Source: Terriglobia bacterium (GTDB taxonomy: Bacteria > Acidobacteriota > Terriglobia > Bryobacterales > Bryobacteraceae). Taken from it: 47,363 nt of DNA. Below, piece after piece: positions 1-8,348 of the stretch. The translations under genes and the position numbers were made by a program. The DNA lies in NCBI GenBank assembly GCA_021324615.1, contig JAJPIT010000125.1:1-47363 (forward strand), given 5' to 3'. The notes under the pieces are model-generated. The model worked only from the letters and a program-made list of their open reading frames with translations. It searched no databases and was not told the origin of the DNA. How positions within the stretch are numbered: position 1 is the stretch's first letter; each line of letters begins with the position of its first letter.

Positions 1-498
1 ATGTACGCCGAGACTTTACCGCAACTGATCCAGGATCACCGCGGCCAGATCGTCAGCGGAGCCATCGATCGTGTGCGCCTCGAGCCCGAGCTCGCCGGCC
101 TGATCGACAGCCGCTGCGACGTCGCCGCCTGGTTCCATCGCATCATCGAAGCGCTGGACCGCTGGCCCGGCATCGCCACCGATAATCAGGCCGAGCGCCT
201 GCACCTGGCCTTCGGCGAAGCCTGCGCGCGCAACGCCATTCCGCTGCATCAGCTCCTGCGCGCGCTTCATCTGCTGAAGAGCCGCATCGTCGATTTCGCG
301 CGGTCGCAAGGCATGGCGCGGAACGCGCTGGAAATCTACGTCGAGGAGGAGCTGGAGAATCGGGTCAGCTTCTTCTTCGATTGGGTGCTCTATCAGGTGG
401 TGCTCGGCTATGAATCCGTGCGCCCGCTCCAGTTGGATAAGCCGCAAGCGCCCGGGACGCCCGACATGCGGGATCTGCCCGGCTGGGTCCCGCTCTAA
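1..498 (+). CDS. RsbRD-like N-terminal domain protein
   Basis: An all-helical 165-residue soluble protein with no signal peptide or membrane segment. The pattern of a short N-terminal helix (LPQLIQDHRGQIV), a central helix with a conserved-looking EAC/HQLLRALHLLK stretch and a C-terminal amphipathic helix rich in E and F resembles the globin-like N-terminal sensor domain of RsbT co-antagonist (RsbRD) and some histidine-kinase sensor proteins. No kinase or STAS domain follows, so it would act as a free-standing sensor or partner-binding domain. The ATG is the very first base of the window, so the true start could lie upstream. The family call is from fold-like sequence pattern only and is tentative. 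Confidence 0.55.
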   Translation: MYAETLPQLIQDHRGQIVSGAIDRVRLEPELAGLIDSRCDVAAWFHRIIEALDRWPGIATDNQAERLHLAFGEACARNAIPLHQLLRALHLLKSRIVDFARSQGMARNALEIYVEEELENRVSFFFDWVLYQVVLGYESVRPLQLDKPQAPGTPDMRDLPGWVPL

Positions 499-614
499 GC
501 CGGCGGCGCGGCGAAGGTTTTCCCTTCCTTTCGGGTCCGGGGATCCCCCCCGGCGGGGATTGGTGCTCGGCCAGAAGAGAGCTTAATCTGGATCCAGCAA
601 GGAGAACAGGAGCA

Positions 615-2111
615 ATGAACCGGGCGCAACGAGTTCGCATCGTCTTGTATTGTTTGCTCGCCGGCGGGGCCGGCATTCTGGTCGGGTCCAAGGCTCTGAC
701 GCCGTATTTCCGGGTGCCGGAGGTGGCGGCGGCGCCGCAGTCCGCCGTGCCGCAGTCGATGGCGGGAATTCAAACGACATTCGCCCCGATCGTGGATAAG
801 GACTTGCCGGCGGTGGTCAATATCTCTTCTTCCAAGATCGTGCGGATGACCGGCGCCGACGAGCCGTTTTTCATGGATCCGTTCTTCCGGCAGTTTTTTG
901 GTGATAATTTCGGGCGGCAGTTCCGCGCGCCGCAGCAGCGCGAGCGCGGCTTGGGCTCGGGCGTAATCGTAAAGTCCGACGGCTACATTCTCACGAATAA
1001 TCACGTGATCGAAGGCGCCAACGAAATCACCGTGACGCTGCTCGATAAGCGGAGTTTCAAGGCCAAGACGATCGGCACCGATCCGAAGACCGATATCGGG
1101 GTATTGAAGATCGACGCCACCGGCCTGCCCACCCTGCCCCTGGGCGACTCCTCGAAGGTGCGCGTCGGCGACCTGGTGCTGGCCATGGGCCAGCCGTTCG
1201 GCCTGTCCCACACGGTGACCATGGGAATCGTGAGCGCGAAAGGCCGCACCGAGCGTGACGGTCTCGACCTCAATCCCCAGGGCTACGAGGATTTCATTCA
1301 GACCGACGCGGCCATCAATCCCGGTAACTCCGGCGGTGCGCTGGTGGATATGCACGGGGATCTGATCGGCATCAACACGGCGATTCTTTCCGGAGGAGGC
1401 GGCGGCAATCAGGGCATCGGATTCGCGGTGCCGGTGAACATGGCGCGCGCGGTGATGGATCAGTTGATCGCGCACGGCAAGGTTTCGCGGGGCTATCTGG
1501 GCGTGCAGATCCAGGAGATCACCCCGCCCATGGCCAAGTCGTTCCAGCTTACCGATACGCGCGGCGCCCTGGTGGCTGAAGTGGAGCCGAACACGCCGGC
1601 GGCCGCCGCCGGGATCCAGCGCGGCGATATCATCCGCGAAATGGACGGGCAGCCGGTGGAAAATTCCACGCAGTTGCGTCTGCGCATTTCGATGATGCCG
1701 CCCGGCACCATCGTGCACTTGAAGCTGCTGCGCGACGGCGTGGAGAAGGCGGTGACCGTGAAGCTCGGCGAGGTGCCGGGAGATCAGGCGCGGGCCTCCT
1801 CCGGCGGCGGCTCCGGGAGCGGGTCGAACGCTCTGGACGGAGTTTCGGTGCAGGATCTCGATTACCAGACGCTGCGCCAGCTCCAGTTGCCAGGTTCGAC
1901 CAAGGGCGTGGTGGTGACCGATGTCGCCGACGGCAGCCCCGCCGCCGATAACGGTCTTCGCCCCGGCGATGTGATCCAGGAGGTGGATCATACCCCCATC
2001 TCCAACACCAACGACTTCAACCGGGCGATTCGCCGGGCGGCGGGCCGTACCGTGCTGCTGCTGATCAACCGCGGCGGCACAACCTCCTACATCGCGATTG
2101 AACCGCGCTGA
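615..2111 (+). CDS. degP: DegP/HtrA-family periplasmic serine protease (Do type)
   Basis: A 498-residue envelope protease/chaperone that degrades misfolded periplasmic proteins. Residues 9-27 form a hydrophobic signal or signal-anchor segment. The trypsin-like domain carries the catalytic triad His130 (TNNHVIEG), Asp160 (KTDIGVL) and Ser239 (GNSGGAL). Two PDZ domains follow, about 275-365 and 405-495, separated by a Gly/Ser-rich linker (SSGGGSGSGS); this is the full Do architecture and a usual length. The start is supported by a purine-rich AGGAG a few bases upstream of the ATG. A strong GC hairpin lies just after the stop. It could be DegQ/MucD rather than DegP, which sequence alone does not separate. 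Confidence 0.93.
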   Translation: MNRAQRVRIVLYCLLAGGAGILVGSKALTPYFRVPEVAAAPQSAVPQSMAGIQTTFAPIVDKDLPAVVNISSSKIVRMTGADEPFFMDPFFRQFFGDNFGRQFRAPQQRERGLGSGVIVKSDGYILTNNHVIEGANEITVTLLDKRSFKAKTIGTDPKTDIGVLKIDATGLPTLPLGDSSKVRVGDLVLAMGQPFGLSHTVTMGIVSAKGRTERDGLDLNPQGYEDFIQTDAAINPGNSGGALVDMHGDLIGINTAILSGGGGGNQGIGFAVPVNMARAVMDQLIAHGKVSRGYLGVQIQEITPPMAKSFQLTDTRGALVAEVEPNTPAAAAGIQRGDIIREMDGQPVENSTQLRLRISMMPPGTIVHLKLLRDGVEKAVTVKLGEVPGDQARASSGGGSGSGSNALDGVSVQDLDYQTLRQLQLPGSTKGVVVTDVADGSPAADNGLRPGDVIQEVDHTPISNTNDFNRAIRRAAGRTVLLLINRGGTTSYIAIEPR

Positions 2112-2134
2112 CGCAGATTTCCGTCCTTTCGGCG

Positions 2135-2165
2135 CCCGGCGCGGAGCGGCAAGCCCCGCGCCGGG
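2135..2165 (+). terminator. GC-rich hairpin after degP
   Basis: Perfect 10-bp arms CCCGGCGCGG (2135-2144) and CCGCGCCGGG (2156-2165) flank an 11-nt loop, 24 bases past the degP stop, followed by AAAATT rather than a T-run. It is a likely transcript end or 3'-stabilising structure for degP. The weak U-tract makes intrinsic termination uncertain. Confidence 0.5.
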
Positions 2166-2200
2166 AAAATTCAGCCCCGCGGGCTTGTAAGCTGTGAAAA

Positions 2201-3214
2201 ATGCCGATCGCTCTGGACGCGACTTACAGCCTGGGCCGGAATCTGTCGGGCGTCGGCGTTTATTCGCGTCGAATCCTGGCCGGTCTGGCCGCGGCGCACC
2301 GGGATGAAACTTTTTTCTATTGCTACCGGCCGCACCGCTTCCTTCGCTCCTACCGCGAACGAATCCCGCCCAACGCCGCGCGGCGGCTGCTGATCGGCGC
2401 TCCGCCCGGCGACCTGTTTCACGCCCTCAACCAGCGCGTGGACCGGCCCGCGCGCCGCACCGTTTCCACCTTCCACGACCTTTTTGTCTTGACCGGCGAT
2501 TATTCCACGCCCGAGTTTCGCGCCCGCTTCGCGGCTCAGGCGCGGCGGGCGGCGCAAAATAGCGATGCCATCATCGCGGTATCGAACTTCACCGCTTCGC
2601 AGGCCGAAGAGCTGCTCCAGGTTCCGGCGGCGCGCATCCGCGTGATCCCGCATGGCGTCGATATCGTCGAATCGAACGCGCCCCGCGAAAACCTGGTGCT
2701 GTTTACCGGCGCGATCCAGCGGCGAAAAAATGTCGCTCGCCTGGTTCGCGCCTTCGAGCGGATGCCGCGGGGCTGGCGGCTGACGCTCGCCGGCGCCGCC
2801 GATGGATACGGAGCGGAAAAGGAATTGGAAGCGGTCGGGCAGAGCCCGCGCCGCGCCGACATCCACGTTCCGGGCTACCTTCCCTCGCGCGCTCTCGAGG
2901 ATCTGTACGCCCGCGCGCGGATCTTCGCGTTTCCCTCCCTTGATGAAGGCTTCGGAATGCCGGTGCTGGAGGCGATGGCCCGCGGCGTGCCGGTGGTCAC
3001 TTCCTGGCGAAGCGCTCTGCCGGAGGTCGCCGGAGATGCGGCGCTGCTGGTTGATCCCTTCGACGTGGAGGCGATCGCCGCCGCGCTGATCCGGCTGGCG
3101 GAAGATCCGCAATTGCACGCCGATCTGATCCGCCGCGGGCTGGAGCGCGCGCGGCGCTTCCGTTGGGAGTCTGCGGTGGAGCGGACCTGGAAGCTCTATC
3201 ATGAGATCAAATGA
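2201..3214 (+). CDS. Glycosyltransferase family 4 (GT-B fold)
   Basis: A 337-residue cytosolic GT-B glycosyltransferase that would move a sugar from a nucleotide-sugar donor to a glycan or lipid carrier. The N-terminal half has the flexible acceptor loop GRNLSGVGVY. The C-terminal Rossmann half holds the donor-binding segment: FTGAIQRRKNVARLVRAF, the GYLPSRALEDLYARA helix, and the E(x7)E-type motif in DEGFGMPVLEAMARG followed by GVPVVTS. Mannosyl- or glucosyltransferases of cell-surface polysaccharide synthesis are the closest matches by eye; the sugar cannot be assigned. There is no obvious Shine-Dalgarno, and a TAAGCT box ends 7 nt before the ATG. Its TGA overlaps the ATG of the next gene (ATGA). 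Confidence 0.88.
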   Translation: MPIALDATYSLGRNLSGVGVYSRRILAGLAAAHRDETFFYCYRPHRFLRSYRERIPPNAARRLLIGAPPGDLFHALNQRVDRPARRTVSTFHDLFVLTGDYSTPEFRARFAAQARRAAQNSDAIIAVSNFTASQAEELLQVPAARIRVIPHGVDIVESNAPRENLVLFTGAIQRRKNVARLVRAFERMPRGWRLTLAGAADGYGAEKELEAVGQSPRRADIHVPGYLPSRALEDLYARARIFAFPSLDEGFGMPVLEAMARGVPVVTSWRSALPEVAGDAALLVDPFDVEAIAAALIRLAEDPQLHADLIRRGLERARRFRWESAVERTWKLYHEIK

Positions 3215-3906
3215 GACTCCTGGTTGCCGCACTGCTGGCGATCGTGCCGGCCTGCGGCGCCGATCTGATTGTGGCCGCGGCCTCGGATCTGGCGCCGTTG
3301 ACGCCCGCGCTGGCCAAAGCCTTCGGCCCGGTGCGCTTCACCATCGCTTCCAGCGGATCGCTGGCCCACCAGATCGAAAACGGCGCTCCTTTCGACGTCT
3401 TTCTCTCGGCGGACGAAAACTACGTCAAAGAACTGGCCGCGGCGGGCAAGATCGGCGCCGAGACGGTGGTGATTTACGCCCAGGGCCGGATCGCCGTGTG
3501 GTCTCCGAAGGTCCCCCTCCGCTCGCTGGAGGATTTGAAGAAGCCTGAAGTGAAGCACGTCGCCCTCGCCAATCCGGAACACGCGCCCTACGGCGCGGCC
3601 GCACGCGCGGCGCTGGAAAACTCTGGCGTCTGGACGGCGATTCAGCCGAAAATCGTCTATGGGGAAAACGTGCGCCAGGCCGTGCAGTTCGCCGAAAGCG
3701 GCAACGCCGACGCCGTCATCGCCTCCTGGACGCTGTTGAAAGGACGCGGAATCTTGATCCCCGCCAATCTGCACCCGCCCATCCGCCAGGCGGGCGGAGT
3801 GGTCAAATCGTCCCCCAACACCGCCGCCGCGCGCAAGTTTCTGCAATTCCTGATCAGCGCGCAAGGGCGAACAATATTCGAAGAAAACGGCCTCTTCAAG
3901 CCCTGA
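3211..3906 (+). CDS. modA: ModA-like molybdate/oxyanion substrate-binding protein
   Basis: A 231-residue periplasmic binding protein. The N-terminus (MRLLVAALLAIVPACGA) is a signal peptide with a cysteine at residue 15 that could be lipidated, although VPAC is a poor lipobox. The mature start LIVAAASDLAPLTPALAKAF, then SSGSLAHQIENGAPFDVFLSA, and the later segments GRIAVWSPK and NPEHAPYGAAARAAL are characteristic of ModA, which captures molybdate for a ModBC ABC transporter. No modB or modC lies nearby. It starts inside the stop codon of the glycosyltransferase (ATGA), implying translational coupling to an unrelated gene. Molybdate uptake would serve the molybdopterin formate dehydrogenase further on, but that link is inference. 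Confidence 0.85.
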   Translation: MRLLVAALLAIVPACGADLIVAAASDLAPLTPALAKAFGPVRFTIASSGSLAHQIENGAPFDVFLSADENYVKELAAAGKIGAETVVIYAQGRIAVWSPKVPLRSLEDLKKPEVKHVALANPEHAPYGAAARAALENSGVWTAIQPKIVYGENVRQAVQFAESGNADAVIASWTLLKGRGILIPANLHPPIRQAGGVVKSSPNTAAARKFLQFLISAQGRTIFEENGLFKP

Positions 3907-3941
3907 CAGGGAACCGGAATCGTGATAGCCTTCGATCAGCC

Positions 3942-4133
3942 ATGCAAAGGACCGGGGCAGTGGAGTGTCCGTTTTGCCTGGACCGGATGCAGATCGAGGA
4001 TCGCGATGGCGTCTTGTGGCTGGTGTGTCCGAACGGTTGCGCCACCGAAGTCGAAGCTCCGGTGAAGAAACAGGCTGCCGCCGAGGCGGAACCGCCGGTG
4101 CGGGCGCGCGCGGTTGCCCGCGGCGCCCGATAA
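3942..4133 (+). CDS. Small zinc-ribbon-like protein, 63 aa
   Basis: A short basic protein with the pattern CPFC near residue 10 and CPNGC near residue 29, i.e. two CxxC/CxxxC knuckles spaced about 17 residues apart, as in one zinc ribbon. The C-terminal third is a low-complexity tail of A, E, P and R. It has no signal peptide. It sits in the same direction between modA and nadE with 35 bases upstream. No function can be assigned. The metal-site spacing argues that it is real, but it could be a chance ORF in GC-rich DNA. Confidence 0.5.
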   Translation: MQRTGAVECPFCLDRMQIEDRDGVLWLVCPNGCATEVEAPVKKQAAAEAEPPVRARAVARGAR

Positions 4134-4182
4134 TCCGCCGGCAGGCGCGTCCACTCCGAGGCGGTGGTGGCGCCGCGCCCGA

Positions 4183-4188
4183 TACAAT
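4183..4188 (+). promoter_or_regulatory. -10-like box before nadE
   Basis: TACAAT lies 11 nt before the nadE ATG in otherwise GC-rich DNA, with no recognisable -35 or Shine-Dalgarno. It is one of several similar boxes in this window. Confidence 0.35.
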
Positions 4189-4199
4189 GGAAGATCCCG

Positions 4200-5849
4200 A
4201 TGCGCATTGCTTTGGCGCAGATCAATCCCACGGTCGGCGACCTTGCGGGCAACGTCGACCGGATGGCGGAGGCGGCTCGCCGCGCCGCTGCGCGCGGCGC
4301 CGAGGTCGTGGTCTTTCCGGAACTCGCGGTCACCGGTTATCCCCCCCGCGATCTGGTCGAAAAACCCAGCTTTATCGAGCGCAGCGAAGCCGAGCTGCGC
4401 CGCCTGGCGCGGGATACCGCCGCGCTGGATTTAAGCGTCATCGCCGGATACGTCGCGCGGTCGCCGTCGGAAACCGGCAAGCGCGCCGTCAACAGCGCGG
4501 CCGTGCTCGAACAAGGCAACATCGTCTTCCGCCAGGATAAAATGCTGCTGCCGACCTACGACGTTTTCGACGAAGCGCGTTATTTCCGGCCGGCCGAACG
4601 CGAATATGTCTGCACGGTCCGCGGCAAGAAGATCGCGCTGACCATCTGCGAGGATGCCTGGAACGACCGGCGCTTCTGGAAGCAGCGTCTGTACCAGCGG
4701 GATCCGGTGGAGGAGCTGTTCGCGGCCGGCGGCGAGATGCTGATTTGCATCAATGCGTCGCCGTACAACATGGGCAAGCGCGAAATCCGCCGGGGCATTT
4801 ACCGCGCCTCGGCCCGGCGCTATCAGCGGCCGGTGATTTACGTCAATCAGGTGGGGGGCAACGATCAGCTTGTCTTCGACGGATCCAGCTTCGCGATGAA
4901 CGGCGCGGGCGAGGTGATCGCCTCGGCGCGGTCTTTTGAAGAGGATCTGGTGGTGGTGGACGCCGGGGCCGGCGGCGGCGATCGTCATGAAGATTTCACC
5001 GACGAGTGCGAAGCTGTTTATCAGGCGCTGGTGCTCGGCACGCGCGATTATATCCGCAAGTGCGGCTTCGCGCGCGTGCTGATTGGCCTGTCGGGTGGAA
5101 TCGATTCGTCGCTCACCGCGGCGATCGCGGTCGAAGCAGTGGGAAAGGAAAATGTCAGGGGAGTCGGCATGCCAGGACCTTTTTCCTCGGAAGGCAGCGT
5201 GCGCGACGCGCGGGAGCTGGCGGAAAGGCTGGGCATCCGTTTCGACATCATTCCGATTACTCCCGCCTATGAACGGATGCTCGAGCAACTGGCCCCGGTT
5301 TTCGCGGGATCTTCCGCCGATGTCACCGAGGAGAATCTGCAATCGCGGCTGCGCGGCATGACGCTGATGGCGCTTTCCAACAAAACCGGCGCGCTGGTGC
5401 TGACCACGGGCAATAAAAGCGAGCTGGCGGTCGGCTACTGCACGCTCTACGGCGATATGTGCGGCGGCCTGGCGGTGATCAGCGACGTTCCCAAGACCAT
5501 GGTGTATTCTCTGGCCCGTATCGCCAATCGCCGTCATGGCGGCGCGATTCCGGAAAGCGTCTTCCGCAAGCCGCCTTCGGCCGAGCTGAAACCGGATCAG
5601 AAAGACACCGATTCGCTGCCGCCCTACGATGTGCTCGATCCGATTCTGGAGGATTACATCGAGCATTACAGGACTCCGGCGGATATCGCGCGGCGCATGA
5701 ACGTGCCGCTTGCACTGGTCAAGGACATCGTCGGCAAAGTCGACCGGAACGAATATAAACGCCAGCAGGCCGCCCCAGGATTGAAAGTGACCACCAAAGC
5801 GTTCGGCATCGGGCGGCGTTTCCCGATCGCGCAACGATACTCAGAGTGA
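4200..5849 (+). CDS. nadE: Glutamine-dependent NAD(+) synthetase
   Basis: A 549-residue two-domain cytosolic enzyme making NAD from deamido-NAD, ATP and glutamine-derived ammonia. The N-terminal nitrilase-type amidase has the Glu41 (FPELAVTGYPPRDL), Lys114 (RQDKMLLPTYDVFDE) and Cys150 (TICEDAWND) triad. The C-terminal synthetase domain has the PP-loop SGGIDSS at 298-304 and the TTGNKSELAVGYCTLYGDMCGG segment. A GTG 36 bases upstream is in frame. I chose the ATG because the protein then begins MRIALAQINP, as in the family, and because the TACAAT box would lie inside a longer version. The next gene begins 6 bases after the stop. Confidence 0.95.
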   Translation: MRIALAQINPTVGDLAGNVDRMAEAARRAAARGAEVVVFPELAVTGYPPRDLVEKPSFIERSEAELRRLARDTAALDLSVIAGYVARSPSETGKRAVNSAAVLEQGNIVFRQDKMLLPTYDVFDEARYFRPAEREYVCTVRGKKIALTICEDAWNDRRFWKQRLYQRDPVEELFAAGGEMLICINASPYNMGKREIRRGIYRASARRYQRPVIYVNQVGGNDQLVFDGSSFAMNGAGEVIASARSFEEDLVVVDAGAGGGDRHEDFTDECEAVYQALVLGTRDYIRKCGFARVLIGLSGGIDSSLTAAIAVEAVGKENVRGVGMPGPFSSEGSVRDARELAERLGIRFDIIPITPAYERMLEQLAPVFAGSSADVTEENLQSRLRGMTLMALSNKTGALVLTTGNKSELAVGYCTLYGDMCGGLAVISDVPKTMVYSLARIANRRHGGAIPESVFRKPPSAELKPDQKDTDSLPPYDVLDPILEDYIEHYRTPADIARRMNVPLALVKDIVGKVDRNEYKRQQAAPGLKVTTKAFGIGRRFPIAQRYSE

Positions 5850-5855
5850 GGTTCC

Positions 5856-8330
5856 ATGAAACGATATTCCGGTGTGGCGTTCATTGTTGTGTGCGCAGCG
5901 GTTCTTAGTTCGCAGCCTTCCTGGAGAGAACACGTCGGCCCCCAGGCGGATGGATCGTTCCTGTTATCGAACGGCTGGCGATTAAAACCGGCGGGCGCGC
6001 AGGTGGACCTGGATACGCTGCCGATGGCGTCCGTGTTATCGAAGGATAAAAAGTACCTCCTGGTGCTGAACAATGGCTTCCGGCCGCCGTCGGTGATCGT
6101 GATCGACACGGCGTCGTGGAAGGAAGTTTCCCGCACGCCGGTGGCGGACGCCTGGCTGGGGCTGGCGGTCTCGCCGGACGGCGAACGCGTGTACACCAGC
6201 GGCGGCGCGCGTGGATCGGTCTTTGAATTTTCGTTTTCCTCCGGGACCCTGCGGCCGCTCCGCGAACTGCACATCGCCGCCGGAAAGCCTGCATCTCAGG
6301 ATTTCATCGGCGACGTGGCGGTTTCGCCGGACGGCGCGCGCCTGTACGCGGCGGAGCTGTATCACGACTCCGTCGCGGTGCTCGACGCCAAAAGCGGCGA
6401 AGTGCTGAATCACTTCAAGACCGGGCGGCGCCCCTACCGGATTCTGTTCCATCCGGGCGGAAAGGCATTTTTCGTTTCGAGCTGGGCCGATGCAAGCGTA
6501 TCGCTGCACGACGCCAAAACCGGCGGTGAAATGGCGCGCCTGCGCCTGGGGCCCCATCCCACCGACATGGTGCTCGCCGATAAAAGCCCGGAGGGCGCGG
6601 AAAAAGATCAGCCGTACCGCCTGTTCGTCGCGGCGGCCAACACCAACAGCGTCTTTGTGGTGGGCGTCGGCGATAACCAGGAGTTGAAGCTCATCGAATC
6701 CATCAACGTGGCGATGACCGCGCGCCATCCGCTGGGAATGACGCCCTCGGCGGTCGCGCTCAGCCCGGATCAGAAAACGCTGTACGTGGCCTGCTCGGAC
6801 GCCAACGTGGTCGCGGTGGCGGATATTTCCGAGCCGCGCAGCCGCGTCACCGGTTTTATCCCCGTGGGCTGGTATCCGACGGCGGTCCGCACCCTGGACG
6901 ATGGCCGTCTCCTCGTGCTGAACGGCCGCGGATCGCGCAGCTATCCCAATCCCAAATACCACGGCCCGGCCGCGCCCGCGACGCCCTATCAGGGCGATCC
7001 GCGCGGGCCATACTATGTCGGCGCGATGCAGACCGGGACGCTTTCGGTGATCGATGCGCCATCGGCCGACGCGCTTGATGCCTACACCAAAACCGCGCAG
7101 AGCTTATCGCCCTACAGCGACGATGATCTGGATGCCGGCAGCCTCCCCGGCAACAGCGTGATCGTGTCCAAGCCGGGCAAGCCCTCCCCGATCGAGCACG
7201 TCATCTACATCGTCAAGGAAAATCGCACCTACGATCAGGTGTTCGGAGCGATCGGAAAGGGCAACAGCGATCCGGCCCTGTGCCTGTTTGACGAATCGGC
7301 CGCGCCGAATCATTACAAGCTGGCCCGCGAGTTCGTCCTGTTCGACAATTTTTACGTCAACGCCGACGTGAGCGCCGACGGGCACAACTGGTCCACGGCG
7401 TCTATCGCCCCGGATTACGTCCAGAAGCTGTGGCCGAACGAATACGCGCATCGCGGAAAGTCGTACGATTTCGAAGGCTCGGACGCGGCCAGCCAGCCAC
7501 CGGCGGGCTACATCTGGGATAACGCCGTCGACGCGGGTCTTACGGTGCGCAATTACGGCTATTTTTCGACCAACCGCAAGCAGCCCGGCCCGGACGGCGA
7601 GCAGGTGGAGAATCTGCGCGATCCGGTGCTGAAATCCATCACCAACATGAAGTATCGCGGCTTCGATCTGGATTATCCGGACACCGAGCGCGCCAAAACC
7701 TTTCTCGACGATTTGAAGCAGTTCGAGGCCAGCGGCCAGATGCCGCGATTTATGATTCTGCGCCTGGGCAACGATCACACCAACGGCACCACGCCGGGAA
7801 AGCTGGCGCCGAGGGCTCTGTTCGCCGATAACGATTACGCGCTGGGAATGATCGTGGACGGTGTTTCGCACAGTCGCTTCTGGCCCCGCACCGCCATTTT
7901 CGTGGTCGAGGACGACGCGCAGAACGGGCCGGATCACGTCGATTCGCACCGCTCCGTGATGCTGGCCATTTCGCCGTACACCCGGCGCGGGATTATCGAC
8001 AGCACGTTCTACAACACCACTTCGATTCTCCGGACAATGGAACTGATCCTGGGGCTGCGCCCGATGACCCATTTCGACGCCGGCTCGCATCCGCTGTATG
8101 CGGCGTTCTCGGCGCAGGCCAACCTGGCGCCCTATCAAGTCGAAAAACCCCGGATCTCGCTGACCGAGCGCAATCCGGCGCGGTCCGCCACGGCGGCGCG
8201 ATCGGCCAAGATGGACTTTGAGGACGCCGACGAAATCGACGATGATGAGTTGAATGAGATTCTCTGGATCGCCATCAAGGGCACGGAGCCTCCCGCGCCT
8301 GTTCGCAGCTACTTCTCCGGACGGCGCTAG
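5856..8330 (+). CDS. YncE-like beta-propeller / phosphoesterase fusion protein
   Basis: An 824-residue secreted protein. Residues 1-20 form a signal peptide. About 55-440 is a beta-propeller of YVTN/YncE type, with recurring phrases such as VSPDGERVYTSGG, VSPDGARLYAAE and LSPDQKTLYVACSD. From about 447 comes a phosphoesterase (PF04185-like, alkaline-phosphatase superfamily) domain: HVIYIVKENRTYDQVFG, DNFYVNADVSADGHNW, LGNDHTNGT and VEDDAQNGPDHVDSHR, which supply metal-binding Asp/His residues. The C-terminus is acidic (EDADEIDDDELNE). This fusion is widely annotated as a bifunctional YncE/alkaline phosphatase family protein; its substrate is unknown. It is co-directional with nadE upstream and GH57 18 bases downstream. 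GAGGT before the ATG is a plausible ribosome site. Confidence 0.88.
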   Translation: MKRYSGVAFIVVCAAVLSSQPSWREHVGPQADGSFLLSNGWRLKPAGAQVDLDTLPMASVLSKDKKYLLVLNNGFRPPSVIVIDTASWKEVSRTPVADAWLGLAVSPDGERVYTSGGARGSVFEFSFSSGTLRPLRELHIAAGKPASQDFIGDVAVSPDGARLYAAELYHDSVAVLDAKSGEVLNHFKTGRRPYRILFHPGGKAFFVSSWADASVSLHDAKTGGEMARLRLGPHPTDMVLADKSPEGAEKDQPYRLFVAAANTNSVFVVGVGDNQELKLIESINVAMTARHPLGMTPSAVALSPDQKTLYVACSDANVVAVADISEPRSRVTGFIPVGWYPTAVRTLDDGRLLVLNGRGSRSYPNPKYHGPAAPATPYQGDPRGPYYVGAMQTGTLSVIDAPSADALDAYTKTAQSLSPYSDDDLDAGSLPGNSVIVSKPGKPSPIEHVIYIVKENRTYDQVFGAIGKGNSDPALCLFDESAAPNHYKLAREFVLFDNFYVNADVSADGHNWSTASIAPDYVQKLWPNEYAHRGKSYDFEGSDAASQPPAGYIWDNAVDAGLTVRNYGYFSTNRKQPGPDGEQVENLRDPVLKSITNMKYRGFDLDYPDTERAKTFLDDLKQFEASGQMPRFMILRLGNDHTNGTTPGKLAPRALFADNDYALGMIVDGVSHSRFWPRTAIFVVEDDAQNGPDHVDSHRSVMLAISPYTRRGIIDSTFYNTTSILRTMELILGLRPMTHFDAGSHPLYAAFSAQANLAPYQVEKPRISLTERNPARSATAARSAKMDFEDADEIDDDELNEILWIAIKGTEPPAPVRSYFSGRR

Positions 8331-8348
8331 CGCCGCGCGCGGCCGCCG

